A stretch of DNA of 64,000 nucleotides from Pseudoalteromonas sp. NC201 (GCF_002850255.1 NZ_CP022522.1:1596001-1660000), one strand, 5' to 3'; positions 8,320-18,510 are shown, counted from the first letter of the stretch. Notes: generated by a model from the sequence alone, not told the origin. Numbers and translations are program-made.

Positions 8320-10293
8320 ATGGCAGCAACGGAATTACTTTGTCTGATTGACCAATTGATAGCATTACATCTCTTTAGTCGGCTGTTTTATGGGGTACGT
8401 GGTGCCAAATGTACGAAAGAAGGCCTCCTCCTTAAGTCGAAATCTGCTGACAGTTTCATCCCCTTTAGCACTATGACAGTTCCACCAGCACCTCAGCGTG
8501 GTTGGCTTGCTCAAAAAGTCCTGATCAAACAGGGTCACGAGACCTATGTGTTAAGTGTTAAAAATCAAGGTGCAGATGAGTTAGTGCAACAATTGCAACG
8601 ACTTTGGATTTTACACCATGGCAAGCACTTGCAAGTCAAAGTTCGTAAAATTGAGCAGTTATTAACGCGTCGATATCTTAGTCATCATAATCAAAGTTTA
8701 GTGCGTCATGTTTGCGGTGCCTTATGGTCCAGCTGGCAGCACCTAGATGACAATATCGTACCAAGTTCGTTAAAGCCTCAAGTAGCAACGGTACGAGAAA
8801 TTGCAGTTTGGAATGAGCGTGATATTGCTGAGTTTCAGTCTGCTTTTGTCGAACACTACTTGGCAAAAGACGCTAACTTTTTTGACAGCATTGAATCAAA
8901 TCCCCTTACGCTAGCTCAGCGTAAGGCTTGTGTGATCCAGGATGACAGGCAATTACTGCTTGCTGGCGCAGGCACGGGTAAGACAAGCGTTATCAAGGCC
9001 AAAGTTGGGTATCTCTTGCATCGTAAATTAGCTCAGGCGAATGAGCTGTTGTTGCTTGCGTATGGTAATGATGCCGCGACGGAGATGCGTCAGCGCTGTC
9101 GGCCTCTCTGTAATACCTTAAATTGCTCTACCTTTCATTCACTTGGCATGCAGATCATCGAAGCGGTTACCGGGGAAAAGCCGACAATTTCAAATCTAGC
9201 AACGGATAAAAAACTATTTAAACAATTTATTGCAGACACCGTGCAGTCGTTGCGACAAGAAAGCCACTTTGAGCGAGATTTTGCACTATTTCTGAAAAGT
9301 TCGAGCACACAGCAAGCGTCACAGGCGATAGACCTGATAAGTCAGATATTACCATTGATGAAGCATGCTCAAATAATGGGGGAGGTTGAGCAACTGCTGA
9401 CGCAATTTAGCAATCAAATGAGTGTGATCATGCCAGTTCTTGCGGAATATCAGCTGTATTTAAGCAATGAATCTAGCATCGATTTCGATGACATGCTGGA
9501 GCGGGCTATTTATTACGTAGAGTCTGGTCAGTTTATTTCACCGTGGAAGTTCATCTTGGTCGACGAATTTCAAGACATTTCCCGTGTGCGGGCAAAGCTC
9601 ATTCAGGTGCTGCTAGATAAAAAAGCCGGCTCGCAATTGTTCGCCGTTGGTGATGATTGGCAGGCTATTTATCGCTTTAGTGGTGGCGATATGCGCTTAA
9701 CAACCGAATTTACTCGCTATTTTGGAAAGTCGACGACCACATACTTGGATAAAACATTCCGTTATCCTCAAACCATTTTAGACACGGCGAGTGAGTTTAT
9801 TTGCCGCAATCCAGAACAAATAACCAAGCATATCACTTCTCATACCACAGGCGTGGCAGGACAGGGCGTAGTGAAAGTGATGGTTGATGACGAATTGTCG
9901 CAGGCGCAACAACTGCTCAATCATATTGAGCAGCGCAACGAAGGGAAAACTTCCGTTGCCTTACTGGCAAGAAATCACAGAGCATTACCTGATAAATCAA
10001 AGATTGCGCAGTGGCGGCAGCTCTATCCAGAGCTTATTATTTCACATAACACCTTTCACGGTGCCAAAGGGTCTGAAGCAGACTTTACGATAGTATTTGG
10101 TCTCAAGCATAGAAACTTTCCGTCACAGGTAAAAACGCCAGCATTTGTCGATGCGCTTTTACCAGCACAAGGGGCATTTCCTGACGCAGAAGAGCGACGC
10201 TTATTCTATGTGGCGTTAACTAGAGCGAAGAAACAATGCTTTTTATTAGCACCAAATGATACACCTTCCTACTTTTTAGAGGAAATCGCATAA
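8320..10293 (+). CDS. helD: DNA helicase IV (UvrD/Rep superfamily 1)
   Basis: A 657-residue superfamily 1 helicase close in length and motif order to E. coli helicase IV (684). It has an N-terminal family-specific region (1-190), Walker A AGAGTGKT at residues 215-222, FSTFHSLGMQI-type motif, Walker B ILVDEFQDIS, the very conserved FAVGDDWQAIYRFSGGDM, HGAKGSEADFTIVFGL, and RRLFYVALTRAKKQCFLL. It unwinds DNA 3' to 5' using ATP and takes part in recombination or repair. The ATG lacks an obvious Shine-Dalgarno, so the start is moderately certain. Transcribed alone. Confidence 0.93.
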   Translation: MAATELLCLIDQLIALHLFSRLFYGVRGAKCTKEGLLLKSKSADSFIPFSTMTVPPAPQRGWLAQKVLIKQGHETYVLSVKNQGADELVQQLQRLWILHHGKHLQVKVRKIEQLLTRRYLSHHNQSLVRHVCGALWSSWQHLDDNIVPSSLKPQVATVREIAVWNERDIAEFQSAFVEHYLAKDANFFDSIESNPLTLAQRKACVIQDDRQLLLAGAGTGKTSVIKAKVGYLLHRKLAQANELLLLAYGNDAATEMRQRCRPLCNTLNCSTFHSLGMQIIEAVTGEKPTISNLATDKKLFKQFIADTVQSLRQESHFERDFALFLKSSSTQQASQAIDLISQILPLMKHAQIMGEVEQLLTQFSNQMSVIMPVLAEYQLYLSNESSIDFDDMLERAIYYVESGQFISPWKFILVDEFQDISRVRAKLIQVLLDKKAGSQLFAVGDDWQAIYRFSGGDMRLTTEFTRYFGKSTTTYLDKTFRYPQTILDTASEFICRNPEQITKHITSHTTGVAGQGVVKVMVDDELSQAQQLLNHIEQRNEGKTSVALLARNHRALPDKSKIAQWRQLYPELIISHNTFHGAKGSEADFTIVFGLKHRNFPSQVKTPAFVDALLPAQGAFPDAEERRLFYVALTRAKKQCFLLAPNDTPSYFLEEIA

Positions 10294-10379
10294 TTATTAA
10301 TCCCTGTTGATGGACTTGATCTTTTTGCGCCAGGCACTCATACAATTACTTGTTGAATTAAAAAATAAGCGAGGAAAGG

Positions 10380-11669
10380 ATGAGTACGGATCTACTAAAA
10401 GACGCGTTGAAAAGATTAAACCATATAGTCGAAAAAACAGGAGTTAACGAGTCTACCTATCAAGCGTTAGCCCAGCCTCAAAGAACGCTGTCGAGCAACA
10501 TTTCAATTCGTCGTGACAACGGTAAGCTTGATTATTTTAAGGCGTATCGTTGTCAATACAATGATTTGCTAGGCCCAACAAAAGGCGGAATACGCTTCCA
10601 TCAAGAATCTGATATGAGTGAGGTGCAAGCTTTAGCCCTTTGGATGACACTAAAGTGTGCAGCGGTTGGCGTGCCATTTGGTGGAGGTAAAGGTGCCGTA
10701 ACCGTTGATCCTAAATCACTAAGTCCCATGGAGCTTGAGCGCCTTGCTCGAGCATACATCAGAGCTAATGCTGATTTTATTGGACCCGATCAAGATATTC
10801 CTGCTCCGGATGTGTACACCAATGCTAGGATTATGGGCTGGATGATGGACGAATACGAGAAAATCGTCCGTAAAAAAAGTCCAGCCGTGATCACTGGTAA
10901 ACCGCTTATTTTTGGAGGGAGTGAAGGGCGAGAGTCCGCCACGGGTCGCGGTGCATTTTTAATGATAGAGCGGCTTAGTGAAAAAAATAATTGGAATAAA
11001 GCGGAACAAACGGTAGCTATTCAAGGCTTTGGTAACGGTGGCTATCACTGTGCAAGGCTATTGCAGCAAGCGGGTTATAAAGTCGTTGCAGTAAGCGATT
11101 CAAAAGGCGGGATTTACTGTAAAGATGGCTTAGATATAGAAAGCATTTATCAAGAAAAGCAACGCAATAAGGCGCTTAAAGCCGTGTACTGTGATGATTC
11201 AGTATGTGAAAGCGTTGAACATAAAGTGCTGAGTAATGAAGAGCTGCTTGCGCTGGATGTGGACATTTTGGTGCCCGCAGCACTATCCGGCGCAATCACC
11301 CGAGATAACGCCAAAGCAGTATCAGCAAAATATATTGTCGAAATTGCCAATGGACCCATTGAGGCGGACGCCGACGAAATCTTGCATGAACAGGGCGTGA
11401 TAGTTATCCCTGATATTTTAGCTAATGCCGGCGGCGTCATCGTAAGCTATTTTGAGTGGTGTCAGAATCGCCAAGGAGAAGCTTGGGACGAGCAAACTGT
11501 GCAAGATAAATTGGCGCAATATTTATCGAATGCATTTGAAGCAGCGTGGCAGCTGCGAAGTGATAAAGGGCTTGAAATGCGAGATGCCGTATACAAACTG
11601 GCATTAAAACGTATTGAGAGCGCCTTGGAAGCCCACGGGACACAATCTTACTTTGAAAATCGTGAGTAG
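10380..11669 (+). CDS. Glu/Leu/Phe/Val dehydrogenase (glutamate dehydrogenase type)
   Basis: A 429-residue amino-acid dehydrogenase of the hexameric GDH class that interconverts glutamate and 2-oxoglutarate with NAD(P). Motifs are KGGIRFHQES, the catalytic lysine region KCAAVGVPFGGGKGAV, PAPDVYTNARIMGWMMDEY, the GTPase-like Rossmann loop VAIQGFGNGGYHCA, and the C-terminal IPDILANAGGVIVSYFEW. The length and NADGGV-type ending resemble catabolic NAD-dependent RocG/GudB forms, though specificity for leucine or valine cannot be excluded. GAGGAAAGG precedes the ATG. Confidence 0.9.
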   Translation: MSTDLLKDALKRLNHIVEKTGVNESTYQALAQPQRTLSSNISIRRDNGKLDYFKAYRCQYNDLLGPTKGGIRFHQESDMSEVQALALWMTLKCAAVGVPFGGGKGAVTVDPKSLSPMELERLARAYIRANADFIGPDQDIPAPDVYTNARIMGWMMDEYEKIVRKKSPAVITGKPLIFGGSEGRESATGRGAFLMIERLSEKNNWNKAEQTVAIQGFGNGGYHCARLLQQAGYKVVAVSDSKGGIYCKDGLDIESIYQEKQRNKALKAVYCDDSVCESVEHKVLSNEELLALDVDILVPAALSGAITRDNAKAVSAKYIVEIANGPIEADADEILHEQGVIVIPDILANAGGVIVSYFEWCQNRQGEAWDEQTVQDKLAQYLSNAFEAAWQLRSDKGLEMRDAVYKLALKRIESALEAHGTQSYFENRE

Positions 11670-11838
11670 TTTTTTAGATTGTGTCGATAAATTTATTTTG
11701 CTGTACTGTTTTCTGGTGAGTCCACATAATCGCGCTTTTGTTTGGGGGCCGGTGATACACGAACCTGCTTAGGTGTTTTCACTTAACGATTCGTGTCGAC
11801 AGCGACCCTCTTATTCCGCTACTCAAGGGGCAATTCGT

Positions 11839-12810
11839 ATGCGCGGTTGGATCATTTACAAAGACTCTGCCAGTTTGTTAAAACCTGAAATTTATGAAAT
11901 AGATAGATTGATGGCGGTGGCAAAGGAAGAAGGTATTGATCTTCAAGTTTACTCACCTGATCAATTCGATCTATTGGTAACTAGAGAAGATGAAGAAAGT
12001 ATTCTAATCGATGGTCAGCCGGTTGCGTTACCTGACTTTGTACTGCCGCGTATGGGTGCAGGCACGACTTACTTTACGCTTGCGATTATTCGTCACCTTG
12101 AACGTTTAGGCGTACATTGTTTTAACTCTTCGCAGTCTATCGAAACCGTAAAAGATAAGCTGTACGCGCAGCAGATCCTTGCAGAGCAAAACTTACCAAC
12201 ACCAAAAACCATGTTGGTTAAGTTCCCTGTAAATATTGAACTGGTAGAGAAGCAAATTGGTTTCCCAGTCGTGATTAAAACGCTGTCAGGCTCGCAGGGC
12301 AGCGGCGTATTTTTGTCTAAATCACGCGGTGAATTTGATGATTTGATGCAACTTATTGAAGCAACAAATCCAAAAGCAAATATCATTTTGCAGCGTTTTG
12401 TGAAGTCGAGTCATGGTCGAGACTTACGTGTATTGACCATTGGCGGCCGTGCTGTAGCGTGTATGGAGCGCAATTCTGGCGGTAAGAACTTTAAGGCCAA
12501 CGTGAGTTTAGGTGCAAAAGGTAGCCCACACCCGATCACCCCTGAAATCGAATGGCTAGCAACACAAACTGCTAATATCCTGAATCTGGATGTCGCTGGC
12601 ATCGACTTATTATTCGATGAAGAGCATTTTAAAATTTGTGAAGCAAACTCAAGTCCAGGTTTTGAGGGGCTTGAACAGGCTGTAGACATTGATGTGGCGA
12701 GAGAGATTTTACACTTTATACGCATTCGCTTAGGGATCTTTAACCGCACTGGTCAACCAAAGAAGAGCAGTAACGGTACTAAAGCGAGCAAAGAAAAAGC
12801 AGCGGAATAA
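11839..12810 (+). CDS. RimK-family ATP-grasp ligase
   Basis: A 323-residue ATP-grasp enzyme similar to RimK (alpha-L-glutamate ligase), which adds glutamates to ribosomal protein S6 in E. coli. The ATG at 11839 follows AAGGGG; longer in-frame sequence upstream lacks support. Visible features are the N-terminal pre-ATP-grasp region (FVLPRMGAGTTYFTLA), FPVVIKTLSGSQGSGVFL as ATP-binding loop, RDLRVLTIGGRAVACMERNS, and ICEANSSPGFEGLE with the Mg ligands. The C-terminus is a Lys/Ser-rich tail (GTKASKEKAAE). The true substrate is uncertain. Confidence 0.88.
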   Translation: MRGWIIYKDSASLLKPEIYEIDRLMAVAKEEGIDLQVYSPDQFDLLVTREDEESILIDGQPVALPDFVLPRMGAGTTYFTLAIIRHLERLGVHCFNSSQSIETVKDKLYAQQILAEQNLPTPKTMLVKFPVNIELVEKQIGFPVVIKTLSGSQGSGVFLSKSRGEFDDLMQLIEATNPKANIILQRFVKSSHGRDLRVLTIGGRAVACMERNSGGKNFKANVSLGAKGSPHPITPEIEWLATQTANILNLDVAGIDLLFDEEHFKICEANSSPGFEGLEQAVDIDVAREILHFIRIRLGIFNRTGQPKKSSNGTKASKEKAAE

Positions 12811-12830
12811 TAGCGCTGAGTAATAACGAA

Positions 12831-12858
12831 AAAGGAGCTAGGTCAAGCTCCTTTTTTG
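12831..12858 (+). terminator. Rho-independent terminator after the ATP-grasp gene
   Basis: AAAGGAGCT-aggtca-AGCTCCTTTTTT: a nine-base-pair stem with a T run, overlapping the 3' end of the convergent histidine kinase gene. Confidence 0.85.
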
Positions 12859-14882
12859 TGCGTGAAGGGCTCAAGCGCGCCTCGTAGTGCGTCGAGCTGA
12901 ATAGGCTTGGACAGGAAGTTATTCATGCCAGCTTCATAACAGGCTTCCTTATCCGACTCTGAAGTATTGGCGGTCAACGCAATAATGTGCGGCCCTTGGC
13001 GTTTCTCTTTTGACAGCCTACGAATACTGCGAGTGGCTTCGAAGCCATCCATAATCGGCATGACGCAATCCATAAACACAATATCAAAGGTTTTGTCTTG
13101 GCATGATTTTACGGCTTGCTCTCCGTTATAGACTTTGTTGATGTGAGTTGCACCAAACTGATTCAGTAACTTTTCCATCACCAGTACGTTGATTTGATTA
13201 TCATCTACAAGCAGGATATTACATTCTGATAAGGAAATATGCTGCTCTTCAGTCTTTTGTTCTTGTACGTCGTCGGCCTCGTCTGCAAACTCTATTGGGA
13301 AGGTAACGACAAAGGTACTTCCTTTACCCAACTCACTTTCTACCTGTACTTCGCCTTGCAACAAATTACAGAGCTCAAATACGATTGAAAGGCCAAGGCC
13401 AGTACCACCAAAATGCCGACTTACACTGGCATTGCCTTGGCTAAATGGCTGAAAAAGATGTACTTGATTGGTCTTAGCAATCCCTATGCCTGTGTCTGAG
13501 ACACTTAATTGTAGAACCGGTGAAGTTTCACTTCCCAGCACGTCGGCATAAATATCGATACTACCCGTTGGTGTAAATTTGATGGCGTTACTCACGAGGT
13601 TTGCAATAATTTGTTTAACTCGCGTCGGATCTGAATAGAGCCAATTTGTACCTTTTTTATGAATGTGGAAGTTAATTGAAAGCCCTTTTTCGCGACAGGC
13701 TGGACTGTACAGGCCTACAACTTGTTCGACTAACTGATGAAGATCAAACGGAGTATTGTCTAGCTTCAGGTTATTACTATTTAGCTTACTGAAGTCTAAT
13801 ACGTCGTTTATTAATGTGATCAACATATCTGCACTGTTGACTGCAACGCTCAGGTTGCTCTTGATTTCTTTTATGTCGGTTTCTTTTCTGCACGCTTGAA
13901 GCATGCCGACTAAACCGTTCAGCGGGGTTCTTAATTCATGGCTGATTTTGGCGATAAATTCACTCCGGGTTTTAAGAAGTTGCTCCGCTTCTTCGCGCTT
14001 TTGCTCCAATGCAATACGCATTTTGACTTGTTCATCTATATCTTGAATGGCACCAAAAACCCGAACGCATTCGCCATTTTCATATTCACCTTGACCGTGA
14101 GAGGCGACCCACTTTTCGTTGCCGTTGGCATCAATAATAATGGATTCTATGTCCCATTTGGTTTTGGAGGTGATGGCGTCGTCTATGGCTTGTTTAATGT
14201 TTCCTTGGTGAACGCCGGGTTTATAGAAGCTGATGGCATTGTCGAGTGTTGGTGTAAAGTTATCATCAACGCCATGAATGAGTCGCGTTTGTTGGCTCCA
14301 ATACACTTTGTTCTTTTTAAAATCGACTTCCCAAGAGCCAATATCAGCAAGACGGCTCATCGCTGCTAATGCTTGTGAACGGTGTTGTATCTTTTTTAAC
14401 GCCTTTTGCCGAGAAATTTCAACACCAATCCATTGACCTAATAAACTCACGTAATCTAAGTGTTCTTGACTGAACGCTTGGGCTTTGGCACTAGATGCGG
14501 AAAAGTTGACGGTACCATAGCGTTTACCATCAACAATAATCGGCGCACCAATGTAGCTCTCTAGGCCAAAGTTTGCGTAGCAAGGGTGAGTGGCAATTTC
14601 GCTGATACCAGCGTGATGAAAAGACAGTGCGCTGTCAGCTTGTAAAGTGTGCCAGCAATAGGTGTTTGCCAGTTCGAAATCCGTACCTACCAACAAAGAA
14701 TTATCTGGGGTGATCACATGCCTTACTGTGTATATATCAGCCTGAATTTCACTGACGATTGCAATATCAAGCTCAAACACATCGAGGCCAAGTGTCAGCA
14801 GCGCCGTCACTTTTTCTTCAAATGTGGTGTCTTGGTTTGTGGTGATGAGGTGTAATCGTTTTAAAATACTCACAAATTTCAC
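12843..14882 (-). CDS. GAF-PAS hybrid sensor histidine kinase/response regulator
   Basis: A 679-residue soluble hybrid kinase. The N-terminal GAF domain (about 15-160) contains CYANFGLESYIGAPI. A PAS/PAC segment (about 175-290) has IGSWEVDFKKNKVYWS and VRVFGAIQDID. The dimerisation helix carries the phospho-accepting His315 in AKISHELRTPLNGLVGM. The ATPase domain has N, G1 and G2 boxes (NLVSNAIKFTPTG, VSDTGIGIAK, FGGTGLGLSIV). The receiver domain has its acceptor at Asp605 (FDIVFMDCVMPIMDGFEA). No membrane helix is present, so it senses a cytoplasmic cue. Convergent with the preceding gene; partner regulator unknown. Confidence 0.93.
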   Translation of the reverse strand: MKFVSILKRLHLITTNQDTTFEEKVTALLTLGLDVFELDIAIVSEIQADIYTVRHVITPDNSLLVGTDFELANTYCWHTLQADSALSFHHAGISEIATHPCYANFGLESYIGAPIIVDGKRYGTVNFSASSAKAQAFSQEHLDYVSLLGQWIGVEISRQKALKKIQHRSQALAAMSRLADIGSWEVDFKKNKVYWSQQTRLIHGVDDNFTPTLDNAISFYKPGVHQGNIKQAIDDAITSKTKWDIESIIIDANGNEKWVASHGQGEYENGECVRVFGAIQDIDEQVKMRIALEQKREEAEQLLKTRSEFIAKISHELRTPLNGLVGMLQACRKETDIKEIKSNLSVAVNSADMLITLINDVLDFSKLNSNNLKLDNTPFDLHQLVEQVVGLYSPACREKGLSINFHIHKKGTNWLYSDPTRVKQIIANLVSNAIKFTPTGSIDIYADVLGSETSPVLQLSVSDTGIGIAKTNQVHLFQPFSQGNASVSRHFGGTGLGLSIVFELCNLLQGEVQVESELGKGSTFVVTFPIEFADEADDVQEQKTEEQHISLSECNILLVDDNQINVLVMEKLLNQFGATHINKVYNGEQAVKSCQDKTFDIVFMDCVMPIMDGFEATRSIRRLSKEKRQGPHIIALTANTSESDKEACYEAGMNNFLSKPIQLDALRGALEPFTHKKGA

Positions 14883-15040
14883 ATTGGCAGTACAAGGCAG
14901 TTAATCACTTAACTTTAACCGCTCTTTGCTAACTTGCCAACATTAAATCGTTTGAATCTGTCGAGATAATTTCCGTTTTTCAAAGGATTATGAATAAAAT
15001 AGGCGACGCGGGATTTATCACAATTTTTTAAGGCAAGTCT

Positions 15041-16198
15041 ATGAGATACGTAGGTCTACTTTTTTTATTGATGACAACGGTCGTAAATGCACAAACACTT
15101 CGTGTTGCTACCTTTAATGTCAGTATGGAAGCAACGAACTATCAACAAAAAGGGAAAGCACTGGACTCTCAAAAGCTCAGTAAACTGCTACAGAATGGTC
15201 AACATCAACAAATCAAGAATATTGCAGAAATCATTCAGCGTGTTCGCCCAGATGTGATTCTACTTAATGAATTTGATTACATCGCTGAACCAAATAAAGG
15301 TGTACGGGCATTTGTAAATAACTATCTAGCACAACCTCAAGCGGATCAGCAGCCGATATCGTATCCTTACTTTTATATTGCGCCAGTCAATACTGGATTA
15401 CCAACACCGTATGATTTAGATAATGACGGCAAGCAATCTAGTTATGGCGGTGATGCCCAAGGGTTTGGTTTATATGAGGGGCAATATGGGATGGTTGTAC
15501 TGTCAAAGTACCCGATTAAAAAAGAGCAGGCCCGAACTCTGCAGACCTTTCTTTGGAAAGATATGCCAGACCATAAGGTCACAACAGACCCTGTGACGAA
15601 ACAGCCTTGGTATAGTGAGCAAGAGTGGAAAAATTTGAGACTAAGCTCAAAATCTCACTGGGATCTGCCAATTGAAGTGAACGGTAAATTGTTTCGCCTG
15701 TTGGCGATGCATCCAACGCCTCCAGTCTTTGATGGTGAAGAGGATAGAAATGGCAACAGAAATCACGATGAGATCCGTTTAATGGCCGATTATATCGACC
15801 CTAAACGTAGCCAGTACATTTATGATGATAATGGCGTTAAAGGTGGCCTTAAAAATGATACACGATTTGTCATTGTCGGTGATTTAAATGCTGCCGATAC
15901 AGGGGATAAACATAGACCCGGTGTGATAGAGCAATTATTAGATAACCCTAGAGTGTTTTCGGACTTAGCGCCAACGAGTAGAGGCGGAAGTGAACATAGC
16001 AAGGGAAGTGCGAGTCGCAGTTATACCGCACATTGGGGGGCACGCGTAGATTACGTACTACCATCCAAGTTCGGCTTTCAAGTACTTAGCAGCGGGGTTT
16101 TCTGGCCAAGCAAAGAAGACGAATTATTCCGTTTAGTGGAAAGTCGTCATGCCAGCTCCGATCACCGTTTAGTTTGGGTGGACGTGGAAGTTAAGTGA
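15041..16198 (+). CDS. Secreted endonuclease/exonuclease/phosphatase family protein
   Basis: A 385-residue exported protein with an N-terminal signal peptide (YVGLLFLLMTTVVNAQ, cut after NAQ or NA). The enzyme fold is the DNase I/sphingomyelinase type: LRVATFNVSMEA, PDVILLNEFDYI, FVIVGDLNAADTGDK, and the C-terminal SSDHRLVWVDVEV with the catalytic Asp-His. DLDNDGKQSSYGGDAQG resembles a calcium-binding loop. It probably hydrolyses phosphodiester or phosphomonoester bonds outside the cytoplasm; whether its substrate is DNA, lipid or another phosphate ester cannot be told. AAGG precedes the ATG. Confidence 0.88.
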   Translation: MRYVGLLFLLMTTVVNAQTLRVATFNVSMEATNYQQKGKALDSQKLSKLLQNGQHQQIKNIAEIIQRVRPDVILLNEFDYIAEPNKGVRAFVNNYLAQPQADQQPISYPYFYIAPVNTGLPTPYDLDNDGKQSSYGGDAQGFGLYEGQYGMVVLSKYPIKKEQARTLQTFLWKDMPDHKVTTDPVTKQPWYSEQEWKNLRLSSKSHWDLPIEVNGKLFRLLAMHPTPPVFDGEEDRNGNRNHDEIRLMADYIDPKRSQYIYDDNGVKGGLKNDTRFVIVGDLNAADTGDKHRPGVIEQLLDNPRVFSDLAPTSRGGSEHSKGSASRSYTAHWGARVDYVLPSKFGFQVLSSGVFWPSKEDELFRLVESRHASSDHRLVWVDVEVK

Positions 16199-16304
16199 GC
16201 TCAGTGATTGGTCAACCGTGTCGCTTACTACAAATTTAAACAATGACTAACGGAACTAAACCGAAATAACCTCTAAGCTTGCGCTTAATGAATAGGAGAG
16301 TGTG

Positions 16305-16715
16305 ATGAAAAGAATTCTATTAAGTGTTGGTTTAGCGGTTTGGTTATCTGGGTGTGCTCATCATGATGATGTGCGTCCATCGTCTGATGGTGTGCATAAT
16401 ATTATGTTATTTTCCGACAGCCGTGATGCGGGTAGTAAAGAAGCATTAAAGCAGGCTAGACACTATTGCAAACAAGCTGATATGGTCGCGTATGTTGTGA
16501 ATCTAGATATCATTTATAACAGCGATACGCCTGAGAGTACTTATATCACGCAAAAAGGCGTAGCTAACGCCGTTGAGGCTGCCGGTATGGCGATGTGGAT
16601 TTTTGGTCGAAATAGTGTCGATGATGCAGGGGCTGCAATGACCATAGGTGGAGGAATAGCCGATGGTGCGCTCGGTAAGCCTTATGATGTGCGATTAAAT
16701 TTCAAATGTGGATGA
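16305..16715 (+). CDS. Putative lipoprotein of unknown function
   Basis: A 136-residue protein starting at ATG 16305 (AGGAGAG upstream; an overlapping GTG at 16302 is less likely). The signal ends in the lipobox LSGC. The mature part includes two cysteines (HYCKQADM and the terminal KCG) that may form a disulfide. A Gly/Ala-rich hydrophobic stretch (AGAAMTIGGGIADGALG) is glycine-zipper-like and could insert in a membrane. No family was recognised. Confidence 0.7.
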   Translation: MKRILLSVGLAVWLSGCAHHDDVRPSSDGVHNIMLFSDSRDAGSKEALKQARHYCKQADMVAYVVNLDIIYNSDTPESTYITQKGVANAVEAAGMAMWIFGRNSVDDAGAAMTIGGGIADGALGKPYDVRLNFKCG

Positions 16716-16750
16716 ATGATTAGTCAGCACGTCTAACGTCGCAACATGCT

Positions 16751-16957
16751 TCAATCTTCATCCTTTTTTGGATTGTTTTGAGGTGTGTTGTTTTTGGATG
16801 TTACTTTATCTTTGTCAAGAGGTGCCGTTTGCTCGTCTATTTTCTTTTTCATTTCAAATTTGGCGGAATACTTTAACAACGCAATATTGCTCCAAATCAC
16901 CCCTAACACGCCAGCAATGATCAAGACCACTTGCCATGTTTCTAATTGATTGCCCAT
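16751..16957 (-). CDS. Small single-helix membrane protein, DUF2897-like
   Basis: A 68-residue protein with one membrane helix (WQVVLIIAGVLGVIWSNIALL), the motif LKYSAKFEMKKK seen in DUF2897 proteins of Vibrio and Alteromonadales, and a hydrophilic Lys/Asp/Asn-rich tail. The family assignment is from memory of the motif. Function unknown. GGAGCT lies upstream of the ATG on the minus strand. Confidence 0.65.
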   Translation of the reverse strand: MGNQLETWQVVLIIAGVLGVIWSNIALLKYSAKFEMKKKIDEQTAPLDKDKVTSKNNTPQNNPKKDED

Positions 16958-17102
16958 TCTAGCTCCTCAAAAAAGCCCTATTTTTTAAATTTGTCCTGAA
17001 ATAGGTGAGCATTTTAGCGCGACTGTTGATATTATTCACCACCTAGTCATTTCGCGATAATTATGCTGCATATATTTACATTCTGAGGATAATAGCGCAT
17101 TC

Positions 17103-18437
17103 ATGGAACAAGTGTTAATTTGGCCTGCTCAGTATCCCATGCTGTTAAAGGGGTTAATCGAACAAAACGGTGCTTACATTCTAGATGCCATAGAGGCATG
17201 GCCGAATTGCCAACAAATGAAAGATGAGCAGGGCGTAACGACCACTGTTCTACCTCCTTTATTTTACCTCGCTTGGTTACGACCGCTAGAGCCGTTCGAA
17301 GCCTGTTATTTTCAGCATATTGATGACTATGACGATAAACAGCGTCAATACGTTAATAGCGTAATTCAACACATTGAGGAAAATGATACTGATCAGGATG
17401 AGCTAATAAAAACACTCATTCAGCGTCTTGGCCAGTACTCTAATATTCAAGCTCAGGTGCAAGAGCAAAGCTTATCGTTTGTAGAGTTGCTCTGTGACAA
17501 ACATTATGAAAAAACGCTGATATGGCTACTGGAGAAAGGGCTTAAGTTTAGCGCGAAAGAAATTGTTTCTCTGTGGTGCAACAGCTCGGAGGCAACACAT
17601 GCGGCACTATTGACTCATATTGATACTTGTCTGCTTGACCGAGCAGCCACGGCTAAACTAGCAACAGATAGTTTGCTGGATGGACAGCAGACTTTTGAGC
17701 TGCTTTGCACTATGTGTGACAAAGATGAAGTAACGGGTCTTTTGGAACAAGCGCTATTGTTCCAGCTAACCCAACAACAGGTGAAGCAATCAGCGATTAT
17801 CACCTTAGTCACGCAGGGCGCGACAGGAACTGCGAGAGATAGCAGTGGGCGCTCAGCGATTATGTTAGCGGTTGAAAATGGCTTTGTGAGCGCGGTTGAA
17901 ACCATGTTGCCGCACCATAAAGTAAATGAATTGGACGAATCGGGCAGGAACTTAATGCACTATGCGGCGGCATCGAACTCTGCAGCTATGATCGAAATGA
18001 TTTTTGAACATGGTGATGACCCGACGCTTGCGGATATTCATGGCGACACCCCTTACCGTGTGGCTATGAAAAATCAGGCGCTTACTTCTAAGCAAACATT
18101 TGAGCAGCACGGTATTATCGAGCTTTCTAATGAGGCAAAGTATCAAAAAATAAAAACTGTCCATATTCTTTATGCCTTTGCTGCTATTTTGCTACCACTG
18201 CAGTTATTTTTATTCTTTACTGATGAGGTGGATGAAAAAACCATCGCAACACTTGTCACTACGGCAGCTTCTATCGCAATTTTTGTTTTTGCGAGGCGTA
18301 AACGCAGCAACCCTCTATACCCAAACAGCTCAACGCCTTGGTCACTGATCGGGGTAAATGCGTTAGCATGGCTTAGTATTGGTGTGCAGGTATTGTTTTC
18401 AGTATTGGTGTTGATAGCCGTACTATCGTTGCAGTAG
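17103..18437 (+). CDS. Ankyrin-repeat protein with C-terminal membrane helices
   Basis: A 444-residue protein. The N-terminal 220 residues are helical and of unknown type. Ankyrin repeats follow at about 230-335 (TGTARDSSGRSAIMLAVENG, VNELDESGRNLMHYAAA, DPTLADIHGDTPYRVAMKN). Two hydrophobic segments then appear (ILYAFAAILLPLQLFLFF; TLVTTAASIAIFVFA), a basic loop (RRKRSN), and a last helix (NALAWLSIGVQVLFSVLVLIAVLSL). The ankyrin part probably faces the cytoplasm and binds a protein partner. No enzyme motif is visible. A strong terminator follows. Confidence 0.75.
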   Translation: MEQVLIWPAQYPMLLKGLIEQNGAYILDAIEAWPNCQQMKDEQGVTTTVLPPLFYLAWLRPLEPFEACYFQHIDDYDDKQRQYVNSVIQHIEENDTDQDELIKTLIQRLGQYSNIQAQVQEQSLSFVELLCDKHYEKTLIWLLEKGLKFSAKEIVSLWCNSSEATHAALLTHIDTCLLDRAATAKLATDSLLDGQQTFELLCTMCDKDEVTGLLEQALLFQLTQQQVKQSAIITLVTQGATGTARDSSGRSAIMLAVENGFVSAVETMLPHHKVNELDESGRNLMHYAAASNSAAMIEMIFEHGDDPTLADIHGDTPYRVAMKNQALTSKQTFEQHGIIELSNEAKYQKIKTVHILYAFAAILLPLQLFLFFTDEVDEKTIATLVTTAASIAIFVFARRKRSNPLYPNSSTPWSLIGVNALAWLSIGVQVLFSVLVLIAVLSLQ

Positions 18438-18472
18438 CTTACAGTGACGAACTAAGCTGACGGATTGATGCT

Positions 18473-18510
18473 AAAAAGCGCAGTTACTTCATTGAAGACT
18501 GCGCTTTTTT
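18473..18510 (+). terminator. Rho-independent terminator
   Basis: AAAAAGCGCAGT and ACTGCGCTTTTTT form a twelve-base-pair stem around a 13-nt loop. Flanking A and T runs allow action in both directions between the convergent ankyrin and DUF2069 genes. Confidence 0.85.
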